The notes: generated by a model not told the origin, from the letters alone. Shown: positions 13,401-25,002, counted from the first letter of the stretch. The stretch is 64,000 nt of DNA from Lachnospiraceae bacterium (GCA_021628825.1 JAJXRY010000002.1:806001-870000); one strand, 5' to 3'. Numbers and translations are program-made.

Positions 13401-13897
13401 ATTTGGTATTCAGCAATAAGAAGAACAATTACGTAACCAGGGTGACGATTGTGGATACGGATGGAAAGAAGCTGGCTGCCGGAACGGATTATGATAAGAA
13501 CCTTACCTATTATGCAGGTGAGAGAAAGATTGAAAAGAATGAGATTCTGCCTGCGGGAACAGAAATCACGGTAAAGACAGAAGGAAAAGGAAGCTATCAG
13601 GGAGAGATCCGTACGACCTACCGCATCGGAGAGAAGAAGTTCAGCGGTGTGAAGATCACGATTCCGAACCAGACCTATACGGGAGAAGAGGTAACGCTTG
13701 AAAAGAAGGACCTGACGATTACGTATAAGGAAGGAAAGGAAACCAGGACACTGACAGAGGCAGAGTATGAGATCACTGGCTATCAGAACAATGTAAAGAA
13801 GGGAACAGCGAAGGTAACCATAAAGGGCCTTGGAGCATATGTGGGAACCAAGACAGTAACCTTCAAGATTGAGGCAAAAAATATAGAGAAGAGATAG
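7456..13897 (+). CDS. Giant secreted surface protein: LRR, Big_2, chitobiase-C-like, InlB-type and YTG repeats
   Basis: GTG start 11 bases after AAAGGAGA. The N-terminus is a signal peptide (basic KRKEFRK, hydrophobic core, cut near A-M-A-A-E-P). Next comes a Thr/Pro/Glu-rich stalk, an Ig-like region and a short leucine-rich-repeat segment (about 8700-8930). After further beta modules there is a Big_2 domain (11190-11400), a chitobiase C-terminal-like domain with Y-Y-T-L-D-G-T-D-P-T (about 11490), an InlB B-repeat-type module ending F-E-G-W-Y-V-G, a second chitobiase-C-like domain, then a series of YTG modules with the pattern Y-T-G-K...Y-x-N-N...G-x-G-x-Y. Frame breaks occur near 8690 (A7), 9890 (T7), through 9960-10510, near 11050-11210 and near 12965 (A7). 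After the TAG at 13897 the same frame continues for 12 codons to VTIR-stop, matching the end of the first surface gene. Likely a cell-surface adhesin or glycan-binding protein. Confidence 0.8.
7660..7740 (+). repeat. Tandem ACGGCAAGTCCGGAG repeat in stalk
   Basis: Four near-identical units of about 18-21 bases encode T-A-S-P-E-(T/E) steps in the Thr/Pro-rich stalk of the second surface protein. In-frame copy-number change would alter stalk length. Confidence 0.75.
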
Positions 13898-13920
13898 AAA
13901 AAGACAGCATACGCATTCAG

Positions 13921-13994
13921 AGTTACAATCAGATAGTTATGATGATTTATCAAAGAAAGGCCGGCCCGGAGAAATCCGGACCGGTCTTTTTCGC
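13921..13994 (+). repeat. 74-bp duplicated 3' end, copy 2
   Basis: Matches 4849-4922 at 72 of 74 positions. It includes in-frame VTIR-stop codons, but here a TAG 12 codons earlier (13895-13897) ends the gene as read. Confidence 0.9.
13960..13992 (+). terminator. Rho-independent terminator of second surface gene
   Basis: Stem CCGGCCCGGA / TCCGGACCGG, with one internal mismatch relative to the copy at 4887, a GAAA loop and TCTTTTTC. Confidence 0.88.
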
Positions 13995-14001
13995 TGCCAT
14001 G

Positions 14002-14037
14002 CATACTCAAAAAAATGATCCAGAGGATTTGAGTATG
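14002..14037. promoter_or_regulatory. 10-bp inverted repeat upstream of third surface gene
   Basis: CATACTCAAA (14002-14011) and TTTGAGTATG (14028-14037) are perfect complements around a 16-base loop. The right arm contains the probable -35 TTGAGT. No T-run follows, so it is not a simple terminator; an operator or RNA hairpin is possible. Confidence 0.5.
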
Positions 14038-14056
14038 GAAAGCATATGGCTAATAT
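14029..14056 (+). promoter_or_regulatory. Putative promoter of third surface gene
   Basis: TTGAGT, 16-base spacer, TAATAT. The -10 lies inside a second inverted repeat, AGCATAT-N5-ATATGCT (14041-14059), as expected for a repressor site. Confidence 0.5.
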
Positions 14057-14116
14057 GCTCTGACTCTGCTACAATAAGATACATTGGTGATTATAAAAAG
14101 AGACAGGATGACAGAT

Positions 14117-17100
14117 ATGAGACAGAATAAGATCAAAAAGACAACTGGCAGCGGGTGTGTTAGCGGTAATATGCATGTTTACGGGAGTTATTCAACCGGA
14201 TGTAACGGTACGGGCAAGTGAAAAGAACTTACTTGAAAATACATATGAGGACATAAATGAAAATATAGATGAAAGTATAGATGAGAATGGAATTGAGGGT
14301 GTAACTGAGAAAGCTAATGAGAGTATAGATGAGAATATAAGTGAAGATACAAGTAATGATGATGCGGGCATAGATATAGATGAAAAGCCCGAGAAGGTAT
14401 CAGAAGCCAGGATTGCTGAGCTTCCGGTGGATATGGAGAAAATGCCGGTTATCCGGGTTTATGATGAAGATCAGCCACAAAGCATTGTAGTATCGATAGA
14501 TCAGGAATTTGCAGACCGGATCGCGGATTTCATTTTGGAGGACGTGGTATTTGAATGGAGTATTCTTGAAGGAGAGGAGGACGCGGAGCAGGGATCAGAA
14601 ACACTTTTTTTAATCAGTCAGATGACTGGGAGGGATATAAAGTAGCAGATATTGATTCGAAGTTTGATATAGAAGAAGAGGAAAAGGATGGCATTTTTAC
14701 AAACCTGCGGGTTGCCCTGCATGAAAAAGAGCAGGGGAGCAGTTCGAAATATTTTATTCGTGCAACACTGAAGGGAAAAGATAAAGAGCAAACTTACCTC
14801 TGGATGACGACAGTACCTGTGGAAAAAAAGAGCTTACAGAAAAAAAGAGTTTATAGAATGCAACACGGATCAGGAAGAGCAGGATACAGAGGCTTCGAAG
14901 CAGGATGAGATAATTGAAACCGGTGAAGAAGCCGGTGAGGATGAGAACCGGGATGAAGAACTTGAAGTTAATGAAGAACCAGAGGCCATTGAAGAACAGA
15001 AGGAAAATGTAATAACGATATCAGGGAATTCCATAGAAAATGAAATGGATATATGGAGTGATATCGCAGATGATTTCATTGTAGGAGAAGATAAACAGGA
15101 AGAAATTCAGGAGGAAGACATAACTGAAAATCAGATTAAGATCAGTAAAATTATCTTATCAAAGAGCCGGATCATAATGAATACCGGTGAAACAGAGCAT
15201 CTGACAGTGACCGTGGTTCCGGCAGGAATTCCGGCAGAGTTAGAGTGGACAAGCAATAACCCAGACATCGTGTCTGTAGATGCACAGGGGGTGCTCACAG
15301 CCCTGAATGAAGGAACAGCCGTGATTACGGTATCAGGAGAGAATAAAACAGCACAAGCAGAGGTGGCGGTCCAAAAGAATGACGCAGAAAAAAATCATGA
15401 TGAACCTATGGATCAGGACGGAAATATCATTCCTGTTTCAGATGAAGTCTGGATTGCAGGATTTCAAAGAGAAAGCGATGAAATGGTATATACGGGAAAT
15501 CAGGTGAAACAGGATCTTCGGATTTATCATAAAGGAACTTTGTTAAAGGAAAAGACGGATTATACACTGACCTATAGGAATAATGTCAATGCAGCAGCTT
15601 ATAATTCAGCAAAAGCTCCGTCTGTGACGATCACAATGAAAGGCCAGTATACCGGAAGCCGGATTCTTTACTATACGATTCTGCCTAAGACAATAGAAGA
15701 AGGAATCACGTCGGAAGAGCAGATTGTGTATTATGCCAAAAATATTAAAATACCTGTACCGGTATTATATTTCGGAAGTAAAAAAACTGACAGTTAATAA
15801 AGACTTCACCTGTGATTATACATCCCTTCCGGACAATTACACGAAAGGTGACTCTTACGAATATGGACGGACTTATGAGTATCAGGTAAATGGTCAGGGA
15901 AACTATACCGGTTCGCTTATCATAAGACTTTCCATGCTAATGAGCCAGAATCAGGATTTTGGGAAGTCTTCCGTTACTTTGGATAAAAAACAGTATGTAT
16001 ACAGTGGTACTGCGCTTACAACAGAGGATGTGCAGGTTTTATCTGTAAAAAAATAGGAAAAAAACGGTTTTTAGATGATACGTTATATGAGTATACAGTA
16101 ACAGCAGAAGGACCCGGAAAAGGATGTGTTGAAGTATATCCTTCGGAAGCCGGAAAGGAGGCTGGCTTTCGTGGAAAAAAGAAAATAACCTTCAATGTGG
16201 TAGCAGATCGGAATATCAAAAAAGCCATACGTACTGACCAGTGGCAGGAATCTATTATTTATTCCAGGGCGGAAGCTGCAGGACAGGGTGGTATCTGTCA
16301 GAAGAATGCGAACATTTTATGTTATCCAAGTGAGAATGAGTCCGAAAATCTGGTAGAAGGAACAGATTATACCGTGCGCTATTCCGGGAATACGAAATGT
16401 GGAACCGCAACGGCAGTTTTTACCGGCATAGGACGGTATGCAGGAACGTTGAAGCTGACTTACAAGATTGTTCCAAAGACAGATTTATATATTCGTTGGA
16501 AGGATATGGATGCAGAGGGGAATCCTGTAACATATTATCAGAAGGATGGTGCGGTACCTTCATTTACCCTGCTGGAATGTACACAAGACGGTCAGGAAAT
16601 TTCGCTGGTCAATAAGACTGATTATACGGTAACCCTGAGAAATAATAAGAAGCTTGGGAAAAATGACCTGTGAAATCAATGGAAAAAAACAATTATCGTG
16701 GATATAAGAGTGTCACAGAGGTTGAGGTTATGGCAGCTGATATCAGCTGTGGAACATTAATTGCAGGTGACAAAGCCTACAGTAAGAAAAATCAACAGTT
16801 GGAAGGCTTCCGTTACAATTAAGGATGTGAACGGAAGGCAGTTGAAGGCAGGAACGGACTACGATAAGCAGTTGATTTACACCTATGAAGGCATGGAAGA
16901 GGGGGAGTTCCGGCAGCAGGTACAATGGTCTATGTAACGGCTAATGGAATTAATAATTATGCCGGAAGTTCCATTACAGGAAGTTATTATATTTATTCAA
17001 AACATATTAACAGTCTTATCGTAAGCATAGATCCACAGGTATATACAGGAAAAGAGGTTACACTTTCGGAAAGTGATATTCATGTTTACCTGAACCAGAC

Positions 17101-19094
17101 TGCCAGAAAGAATGGAGAAGAATTGGATGAAACCTGTTACCGAATTGCAGGATACAGCAATAATATAAAAGCGGGAACAGCAAAGGTAACCCTTCAGGGA
17201 ATGGGAGAATATGGGGGACAGCGCACGTGTGGATTCAGGATTAATAAAAAGGAATATTCCAATATACGGGTGAAAAGCATTACCCTGCAGGAAAAGGAAA
17301 TTCTTTTGGGACTTGGAAACAGCAGACAGCTTACAGCAATCATAACTCCGGAAGATGCTTATAATAAAAACCATTTTATGGTCCAGCTCGAATAATAAGA
17401 TTGCAGCTGTGACACCGGATGGAGTTGTGACAGCATTAAAAGAGGGCAAGGTGACGATAAAGGCAACATCGCAGGACTCGGGAAAGAGTGCAGTTTGTAA
17501 GGTTACAGTAGCGGTCATCCGGGCAGAATCTTTTGTACTTAATGCTTCACAAATCCGACAGCAGGAAGGAACAGTATATCAGCTGAAGGCTATGGAAATT
17601 CAGCCGGAAGAAGCCGATGACAGTACGATCATATGGGTAAGCTCGAATGCAGAGGTGGCATCAGTAGACGGAAAGGGCCTCGTATCCCTGAACAAGGCAG
17701 GAATGGCAGTGATCAGTGCTTTTACTGCGGACCGGAAATTTGAGCAGAGATGCCTTGTGTATGTGGAAAGTGCGGGAGAAACCGGATATGAGGGAGAATA
17801 CCTGACACCGCAGATGTTCCGGAATGTGAAAGACAGCGATGATACCAGGGCTTTTAATGAGGCAGTTTCGAAACTGAATGATACCTGTAATGTATTATAT
17901 GTACCGGAGGGAATCTACCAGATTGATGCAGAAGCATCTATAAAGCTTAAAAGCAATATGAAGCTGGTTTTGTCTCAGAATGCTGTTTTAAAGGCAATTA
18001 ACAATTCAAGCCGAAATTATAATATCATATGCGTAGACAATATTTCCAATGTTACGATTTCCGGCGGACAAATTCAGGGAGAACGATATGGACATGGCAG
18101 TTCCGGTGGTGAATGGGGAATGGGAATTGGAGTATATGATGGCAGAAATATTACCATTTCCGATGTGAAAATTTCTGATTGCTGGGGCGATGGAATTTAT
18201 CTTGGTTCCAGAAATGAGAATAATACAAAGGCCGGATGCAGGGAAATTACGATTTCAGATTGTAATCTTATTAATAACAGGAGAAATAACCTTTCTATTG
18301 TAAGCGCAGACGATGTGACAATAAATGGCTGTGCATTTCGTGATGCGAATGGAACCGCACCTCAATATGGAATTGATATTGAAACCAATAACAGTTCAAA
18401 CCCCTGTGAACGTATTGAAATTCTAAATTCCGTGTTTGAGGGAAATGCAAGTGCTGCAATGGGAATTGTAACAAATGCAAATGACATCACAATTTCAGGA
18501 TGTACGTTAAAAGGAGACTTTATCAACTATGCAGGAACTAATGTTACAGTTGATGATTCACAGCTTTTTGGAGAGACAGATGCCCGTATCGGAATAACGA
18601 TGACAGATGGGACGATTCTCAATGACGGAAGTGAAGAAGAGGATGTATTGGTTGCGACTTTTAAAGTAGATAAAAAACCTTATACGATCGGGAAGTATAA
18701 TATCGATGATTCGAATCAGATGTCCTTTGCAACCAGAAATGATGAAATCAGTCCATCCGGCATTGCCCTGATGCTTGAAAGGACCAGCCGTGGAACGAAA
18801 GAATCCGGTTATTATTTTAAAATAAGTGAATTTATGGAGGACGGTTCTTCCGTATTGACGAAAGGCAGAACATATCGATTTGAGTATGATGTACGGGGCA
18901 GTGGACAATGGGGAATCAAGACGGACCAGACCGGCTGGTATCCCTGTGTGCCGATGAGCGATAAATATGCTACGGGAATAGTAACCTATACGGCAGGATC
19001 CGGAAAGGACACCCGGTTAATGCTCTATGCAGTGGATAAAACAGATGGCATGTATCTGGCTATTGATGAGATAAGGATTTATGAAATACGTTGA
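14117..19094 (+). CDS. Secreted multidomain protein: Big_2, YTG repeats, right-handed beta-helix and CBM-like C-terminus
   Basis: The ATG at 14117 starts M-R-Q-N-K-I-K-K; after a break in the A5 run the hydrophobic core A-G-V-L-A-V-I-C-M-F-T-G completes a signal peptide. An acidic N-I-D-E-S-I-D-E repeat region follows, then a Big_2 domain (about 15130-15370), YTG modules, two more Big_2 domains (17270-17770) and a parallel beta-helix (about 17800-18600) rich in I-T-I-S-D/G-C-x-L steps and opening with 'DDTRAFNEAV', typical of Pectate_lyase_3/Beta_helix proteins. The last 140 residues look like a CBM4/9-type jelly roll ending I-D-E-I-R-I-Y. Frame breaks lie near 14140, 14605, 14830, 15780, 16050, 16670-16810 and 17380. 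Probably a surface polysaccharide lyase, hydrolase or epimerase; catalytic residues cannot be assigned. Confidence 0.78.
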
Positions 19095-19180
19095 TGTTTT
19101 TATATGATCCGATATGTACAATGAATTGCATGAATCATAATAGAATATGGACGAAAGGCAGAGAGCTTATCTTATTTTTA

Positions 19181-19209
19181 TTGCAAGTGTGGTGCCGGAT
19201 AGGTATAAT
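19181..19209 (+). promoter_or_regulatory. Sigma-A promoter for GH78 gene
   Basis: TTGCAA, a 17-base spacer and TATAAT, 122 bases before the chosen start. Good match to consensus. Confidence 0.75.
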
Positions 19210-19330
19210 TAGTATATTGCGTGATGATAAAAGCAGGATGATAAAAAGCACATAAGGTAAAATGATAGAGGGGAATTATGAGCTGTGGTACCTAAGAAGA
19301 CTCGGAAACAAATGGAAAATAGAAGAAGTG

Positions 19331-22300
19331 ATGAAAAATAGGGAAAAGAAGGCAGGCCTGAAACGATCAGGTCTGCTTTTTGGCGTTATGCTGCTGTTTT
19401 TTGCTGCCGGAGTGACATTAAACGGCTGTGGAGCAGCAAAGGTGGCAGAGGTTGTTAATCTACAGACAGATTATCGTGTGAATCCTGTTGGAATCGATCA
19501 TCCGGTACCTGTGTTCAGCTGGCAGATGAGTTCGGATGAAAAAAAGATAAAAAGCCAGTCAGCATACCGGATTATGGTATGGGAACATGGTATAGAAGAT
19601 GAAGAAATTACCAACAAATCTCGAGAGATCAGCAATTATGTCTGGGATTCGGGAAAGGTGGAAAGTGATCTTTCTGTCTCAATTCCTTATGAAGGAGAAG
19701 AACTCAGGCCGCAGACGAGATATGACTGGACGGTAGAGGTCTGGGATGAGGATGATAAATTGTGCAGTACATCCGGTGAAGCTGCATATTTTGAGACAGG
19801 ATTGATGGGACATTTCCCGGAGGAGGCACATTGGATTTCTGTTCAGGATATTTCTGCTGCGCAGGTATTCTCCGGAGTTTCTGCCTATTCCATTCAATAT
19901 ATGATGGAAGTGCAGAATACATCTGCCCGTTTTGTTTTTGGTGCCGAGAATGGACGATATGGTTCTATGACTCTTTGTGAGATCCGGAATCAGGATGAGG
20001 AAACGGTATTTACAGTCAAGGATATGGCAGAGCTTAATTCGAATACGGAATTTCCTTCCACTTATGTGGATACCGCAGCAAATGGAATTTATCAGGTGAA
20101 TTTGCAGATAAAGGATCAGCAGATGGAGGTTTTGATCAATGGCAGTGTCATTGGAGAGTTCCCGATTCCGAGCACCTCACCGGGAGCCATTGGTTACTAC
20201 AAGAGCCGTGGTACCCAATATTCCTATCTGGATGATATTATAGTAAAGGATGAACTGGGAAATATTTGTTATGAGGAAGATTTTGAACAGGAAAGTACTA
20301 TGTTTGCGCCTGATCAGGTTGTAGTTGAAAATGGCCGCTGCAAGGCAGGTGCGGGATTGCTGCTGTCTGGGGAGCTGGAAGATCCGGCTCCGGTATTTGA
20401 AAGGACGCTTGAACTGGAAGAGAAGGAAATCGATCATGCGAGACTCTACCTGACGGCATTGGGAAGCTATGAGGTTTCGCTTGATGGACAGGCAGTTACG
20501 GATAACTTTCTGGATCCCGGGAAGCTGGCATATAATCAATATTTGTCCTATATGACCTATGATGTGACAGATATTTTGATGGGAGAAAAACAAGGGGAAG
20601 AACAGACAGAAAAGACTCCTGCATCTCATATCTGGAGGATGACACTATTTCATGGCTGGTATGACCGTGGTGTTGGCTATCCGGAGATTTACAGCCCATG
20701 GGGAGAGAAAAATGCGCTTCGGGGAGCTCTTGTTGTGACTTTTCAGGATGGATCACAACAGATCATTGGAACAGATGAGCAATTTCAGGTGACATTGGAT
20801 GGGCCGATTCGTGAGAATGATGTCTATCAGGGAGAATTCTACGATGCCTCAAAGGCAATTGATTTTAAGGGCCTGGATAGTATAGAGGATGATGCGGCTG
20901 AATATACGGATGAAAGTATAGATAATAGAGGTATAGATGCTGGTAATAAAGCAACTGTTAAGTGGCAGCCGGTGGCCATAGATGATGTGGATTCCCGATA
21001 CGAAGAGATTCCCTATATTGGTAAAGCCAATGAAGCAATCCGGTGTGTGCAGGAATTAACGCCAATATCGGTATCCGAGCCGGTAAGCGGTACCTATGTA
21101 TATGATTTTGGCCAGAATTTTGCCGGTGTATGCCGGTATTTACAGATTACGGGGCTGAACGAGGCTCCTTCGGTAGAGGATGTGACGGGTATCGTATTGT
21201 CTTCGGATCTGACTCCGACCGGGGAATTCGAGTGTTCAGATGAGCTGGTGAATCAGTACTGGAGTAATGCAGTGTGGAGTCAGAGGAGTAATTTCATGGA
21301 TAATCCGACTGACTGTGCGCAGCGTGATGAGCGTCATGGCTGGGCAGGAGATGCATAGATTTTTTCAGGGATGGCGTGCTATAATAGTGAAACGGATGAT
21401 TTTTATAGAAAATATTTAACAGAGTTATGCGATCTTCAAAGTGAAGACGGGGCATTCCCGGACATGGCACCCAGAAACTTTGGAACAGGCTGGTCCGGCC
21501 AGGGAGGAGCCGGTGGCAATAACTGCTGGGGAGATGCGGCGATTGTGATTGCATGGAGGCTTTATACTCGGTATGGAGATATCAACGTCCTTGAGGAGCA
21601 TTATGAAGCACTGTGCAAATGGGTGGATTATCTGGAAGAGCATTCAGAGAATGGACTTCGGACAGAGGAAATGGGATATGGAGATCATTTGTCAGTAGAA
21701 AGTACACCTAAAGGACTTACAGATACTGCCTGGAGTGCATATTCCGCAGAACTGCTGTCTAAGATATCCACAATACTGGGAAAAGAGCAGGAGGCGATCC
21801 ACTATAATCAACTGTTTGAACTGTTCCGGGATGCATGGCTTAAGGAATATGTATCCGAAGATGGCGTAATTGAGTGCTATTCCCAGACTGCGTATGCTTT
21901 GGGGCTGGAATTTCAGCTGTTCCCAGAGAATATGCGACAGACAGCCACCGAATGCCTGTTGAACAATGTGACATTTAACCAATATGAATTTCATGCGGGA
22001 TATGCGGGACTTTCCTATCTGTTACCGGCATTAAGTGAAGCCGGATATTCGGATGTGGCATATGAGATACTGTGTAATACCGGAGAACGCTCCCTGCTTT
22101 ATCCGGTAACGCAGGGCGCAACAACGACACCGGAATATTTATCCGCTTATCGGGAAATAGATGGAGAACTGCTGCTTGATGGTTCGTTAAATCACTATGC
22201 CTATGGTGCTCCGGCAGAATGGCTTTATACTCATGTGTTGGGAATTCAGAGCGACGAAGAACATCCGGGATTTAAACACTTTTATATTAAACCGGAGGTG

Positions 22301-22489
22301 ACCGGAAAATGGGCTTATGCGAGGGGAGCTTATGAGAGCATGTATGGCAGGATAGAGGTTTCCTGGGAACAGAAGGAAGACGGATATGAATATCATATTG
22401 TGATTCCGGCAAATACGACTGCTACGGTAGAGCTTGCGGGCATGGAACGTATGGAGCTGGGATCTGGGACATATAATTTTGCAAATTAG
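19331..22489 (+). CDS. GH78 alpha-L-rhamnosidase lipoprotein
   Basis: The ATG at 19331 is chosen because it begins a lipoprotein signal (basic N-terminus, hydrophobic core, T-L-N-G-C-G lipobox Cys). An in-frame ATG at 19262 would add 23 residues before it. The N-terminal Ig-like domain carries N-P-V-G-I-D-x-P-x-P-x-F-S-W, the GH78 hallmark. A concanavalin-like insert (about nt 19830-20300) splits the usual layout. The catalytic-domain entry D-C-A-Q-R-D-E-R-H-G-W-A-G-D-A matches the GH78 D-C-P-Q-R-x-E-R motif, including the general-acid region. The frame breaks there at a T6 run (about 21358); the (alpha/alpha)6 barrel continues to 22489, about 1050 residues in all. It should release terminal L-rhamnose from glycans at the cell surface. 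Confidence 0.92.
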
Positions 22490-22528
22490 TATAATATAAT
22501 GAAACAAAAAGAAGGGACTAAAAACAGC

Positions 22529-23989
22529 ATGAAAGAAAACAAAAAAACATTCCTTTTCTGGGGAGGGGTAATAGTATCATTTATATGGATGTGTATATTA
22601 TGCTTTTTATCATCTTGGCGAATCCGGAGTAGCTAATTGGGATGAAGCCCGTCATATCATTAACGCATATGAAATGTATCAGACGAAAGAATGGTGGATT
22701 ACAACATATCGTTATGGGGTAGATTACTTTAACTATAAGCCGCCCTTCAGTACATGGATGATTATTTTGAATGCACAATTATTTGGGTGGAGTTATTTTT
22801 CGGTGAGGCTATATTCTGCAGGCTGCATGGCAGTGATATTCCTGATTGCAGTAATGTGGGTGAATAAAATATCAGGGCACAAAGCGGCTTTAATTACAGC
22901 AGCGTTGTTAACAACAGGAGTGGATGTGATTTTCTTTCATATGTCACGAAGTGCGGATGCAGATGCATTATATATTTTAATGATGGTAGCAGCATTTTTA
23001 TGTTTGTATTATACGGAGAAGAAGCCATGGCTATTGGCAGGAGTTACGTTTTTTCTTGCCATGGCATTTATGGCAAAGTGTTTACACATGGCGCTGGGAG
23101 TGCTTATTTTGCTTGCATATCTGCCAAGAATTTATAAGAAATTAAAGTTTAGACATTATCTGACTGCGGCAATAACAGGTATATTACCTGTAACAATCTG
23201 GGGTGTGATTCGTTATCTCTTTGATGGCTGGGTATTTATCAGGGGAATGCTTGGAATGGAAGTGGTAGACCGGATTGAGAGTTCAAAGGATTATCTGGGA
23301 TATGTTACTTATATTTTATCAAAACCGTGGATTGATTTGGCATTGCTGGCAGTTATTATTGCCCTGGTGATGAAGAAAAAGAGAACCCAATAATCAGGGA
23401 AACAGGAAAAAGCTTTCGGATGAACCTGCAGGGAATCGTCAATCATACTCTTTATCTGTTTGTGCTTTGGATGATAGTTCCGCTGGTGATTTATAGTGCA
23501 TCCGGAGCATTTATGGAATGGTATAGTTATATTAGTTTTGTGCCATTTTGTATTCTTGTGGGAGCAATTGTTGGTAAGGCATCCTTTGGAGGCTTGAAAA
23601 AATGGGGAAATATATTGGCATTGCTGCTGATCGGCGTAAGTGTAGGTACAGCAGTGTATATGGAAGTTAATAAGTTAAATACGCTTTCTTATGTGAATAA
23701 TGTGGATCTGCGTCAGGATCTTAAGGATTTAGTAGATCGCAATCCTGAGCTTACAGGAAGAAAAATGTATATTGAAAATAGCCGTAATGAGTATAAAGAG
23801 CAAGGTGTCTGGGAACAGAATAATATAGTGGATGCTTATCTTGCCGGTAATTTCATTCCGGTTGATGGGGGAGTATCCTTATTCCTTGAAGATGAAGATG
23901 ATACTGTTCTGCTGGTGTTGTCCAAAAATCTGATGGAGCCTTATTATGATAGTATTGCTGGGCATGTAATTTTTAGTAGATGGGAATGA
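22529..23989 (+). CDS. PMT_2/ArnT-like GT-C glycosyltransferase
   Basis: A multi-TM protein. The first extracytoplasmic loop has A-N-W-D-E-A-R, with the Asp-Glu pair used by GT-C enzymes, followed by N-Y-K-P-P-F-S-T-W typical of PMT_2 proteins. Start ATG follows AGAAGGGA. Frame breaks lie near 22605 and in an A5 run near 23380; the C-terminal soluble part follows two further TM helices. About 486 residues. GT-C enzymes of this type use polyprenyl-phosphate sugars as donors. The minus-strand GT2 gene nearby is of the class that makes such donors, which suggests they act together. Confidence 0.75.
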
Positions 23990-24060
23990 CTATTTGATTT
24001 TTTTGTAAGCAGACATATTCTTAAGTATGAATTTGAATTGATAAAGAAGGAAATTAATAA

Positions 24061-24094
24061 GAAGCCTGATGAAATTTATAATTCCATCAGGCTT
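24061..24094. terminator. Shared hairpin between convergent genes
   Basis: AAGCCTGATG and CATCAGGCTT pair around an AT-rich loop that also pairs partly. It lies after the GT-C gene and overlaps the stop of the minus-strand deacetylase. The T-run is short, so efficiency is uncertain. Confidence 0.5.
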
Positions 24095-24945
24095 TCGTAT
24101 TCCTTCTGCCGCTTGGGAGAAGTTTCAGCGGCCTTAAAATCCGGATTATTATATTCCGGAGATAATTCTTCGGGAAGAATCATTCCGGGATGGAAAAGCA
24201 GTTCCAAGGTATCCGGATCCTGTCCGAATTTCCGGAACTTATCCATCAACTTGTTGATCCGGTCAGCATCCATGGAACCGCCCATAATTAATCCCCATAA
24301 ATAATAGTTCCCTCTCATGGGGATAATTGGGTGTCTCTTTGTATACAAGGTGCAATATTGAATAATGATGTTTTTAATCAGATTTACCGGTGGATAGGTA
24401 TGGTATAAAGCCGGAGTGCTTAAATAAGGTGCTAAGGGCTCCTGGGAAATCCGGATATACTGTACCGGATAATGATTCCAAAGAACTACATCACGCAGGG
24501 CATCCCAGACAACCGGAATCATATGGGAATGCTGGTGACTGTCGAGACACAGCACATAATTCGAGAGCATCGCATGGTACAGCTTTTGGATCTGTGCCTG
24601 AATCTCCGTGGAAAGCTGCTTACGCAGTTCGTTTCTCACAGAAGTGTAGGAGCTTTTAAAGAAATACATCCAGCTGCACTTAAAATATCCGTTTTTCATC
24701 AACGAGAAGTGGAATTTCCACAGGATCCGCACAGCAGTGTCCTTCGAAAAAAAATTGAGATGTAATGCAACCGTCAGTGCCGGACGCTCTTTCATTACAG
24801 GAAGAAGCAAATTCATACAGTCTGCAAAGCAGCTCATATTGGGAATGACACTGATTCCGGATAATTTTCCCTGTTGGACAAGGGTCAATATTTCTTTGGA
24901 TGCATTTATTGAAATGCCGTAATCATCGGCATGATATACAATCAT
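24076..24945 (-). CDS. ChbG/YdjC-family carbohydrate deacetylase
   Basis: 289 residues, intact. It opens with I-V-Y-H-A-D-D-Y-G-I-S, the metal-binding H-A-D-D-x-G signature of ChbG/YdjC (HpnK-like) deacetylases, and has the second ligand region L-D-S-H-Q-H-S-H. The family removes N-acetyl groups from sugars or glycolipids using a divalent metal. Start ATG follows TTAAGGAGCAACACC. It lies downstream of, and is probably co-transcribed with, the GT2 gene, so a lipid-linked amino-sugar intermediate is a plausible substrate (inference). Confidence 0.88.
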   Translation of the reverse strand: MIVYHADDYGISINASKEILTLVQQGKLSGISVIPNMSCFADCMNLLLPVMKERPALTVALHLNFFSKDTAVRILWKFHFSLMKNGYFKCSWMYFFKSSYTSVRNELRKQLSTEIQAQIQKLYHAMLSNYVLCLDSHQHSHMIPVVWDALRDVVLWNHYPVQYIRISQEPLAPYLSTPALYHTYPPVNLIKNIIIQYCTLYTKRHPIIPMRGNYYLWGLIMGGSMDADRINKLMDKFRKFGQDPDTLELLFHPGMILPEELSPEYNNPDFKAAETSPKRQKEYESLMEL

Positions 24946-25002
24946 GGTGTTGCTCCTTAATGATTTTTCTAATATTTTTTCTTGACTTTCTATATCAATC
25001 GT

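Noticed and set aside
4849..13994. 74-bp repeats as insertion-sequence or phage attachment ends
   Set aside because: They contain the end of a coding region plus a terminator, and no transposase or integrase lies between them. Gene duplication explains them better.
19262..19330. Longer start for the GH78 gene and a five-codon leader (ATG at 19278)
   Set aside because: The extra 23 residues would precede the lipoprotein signal. The leader MSCGT has a good ribosome site, but nothing else supports attenuation.
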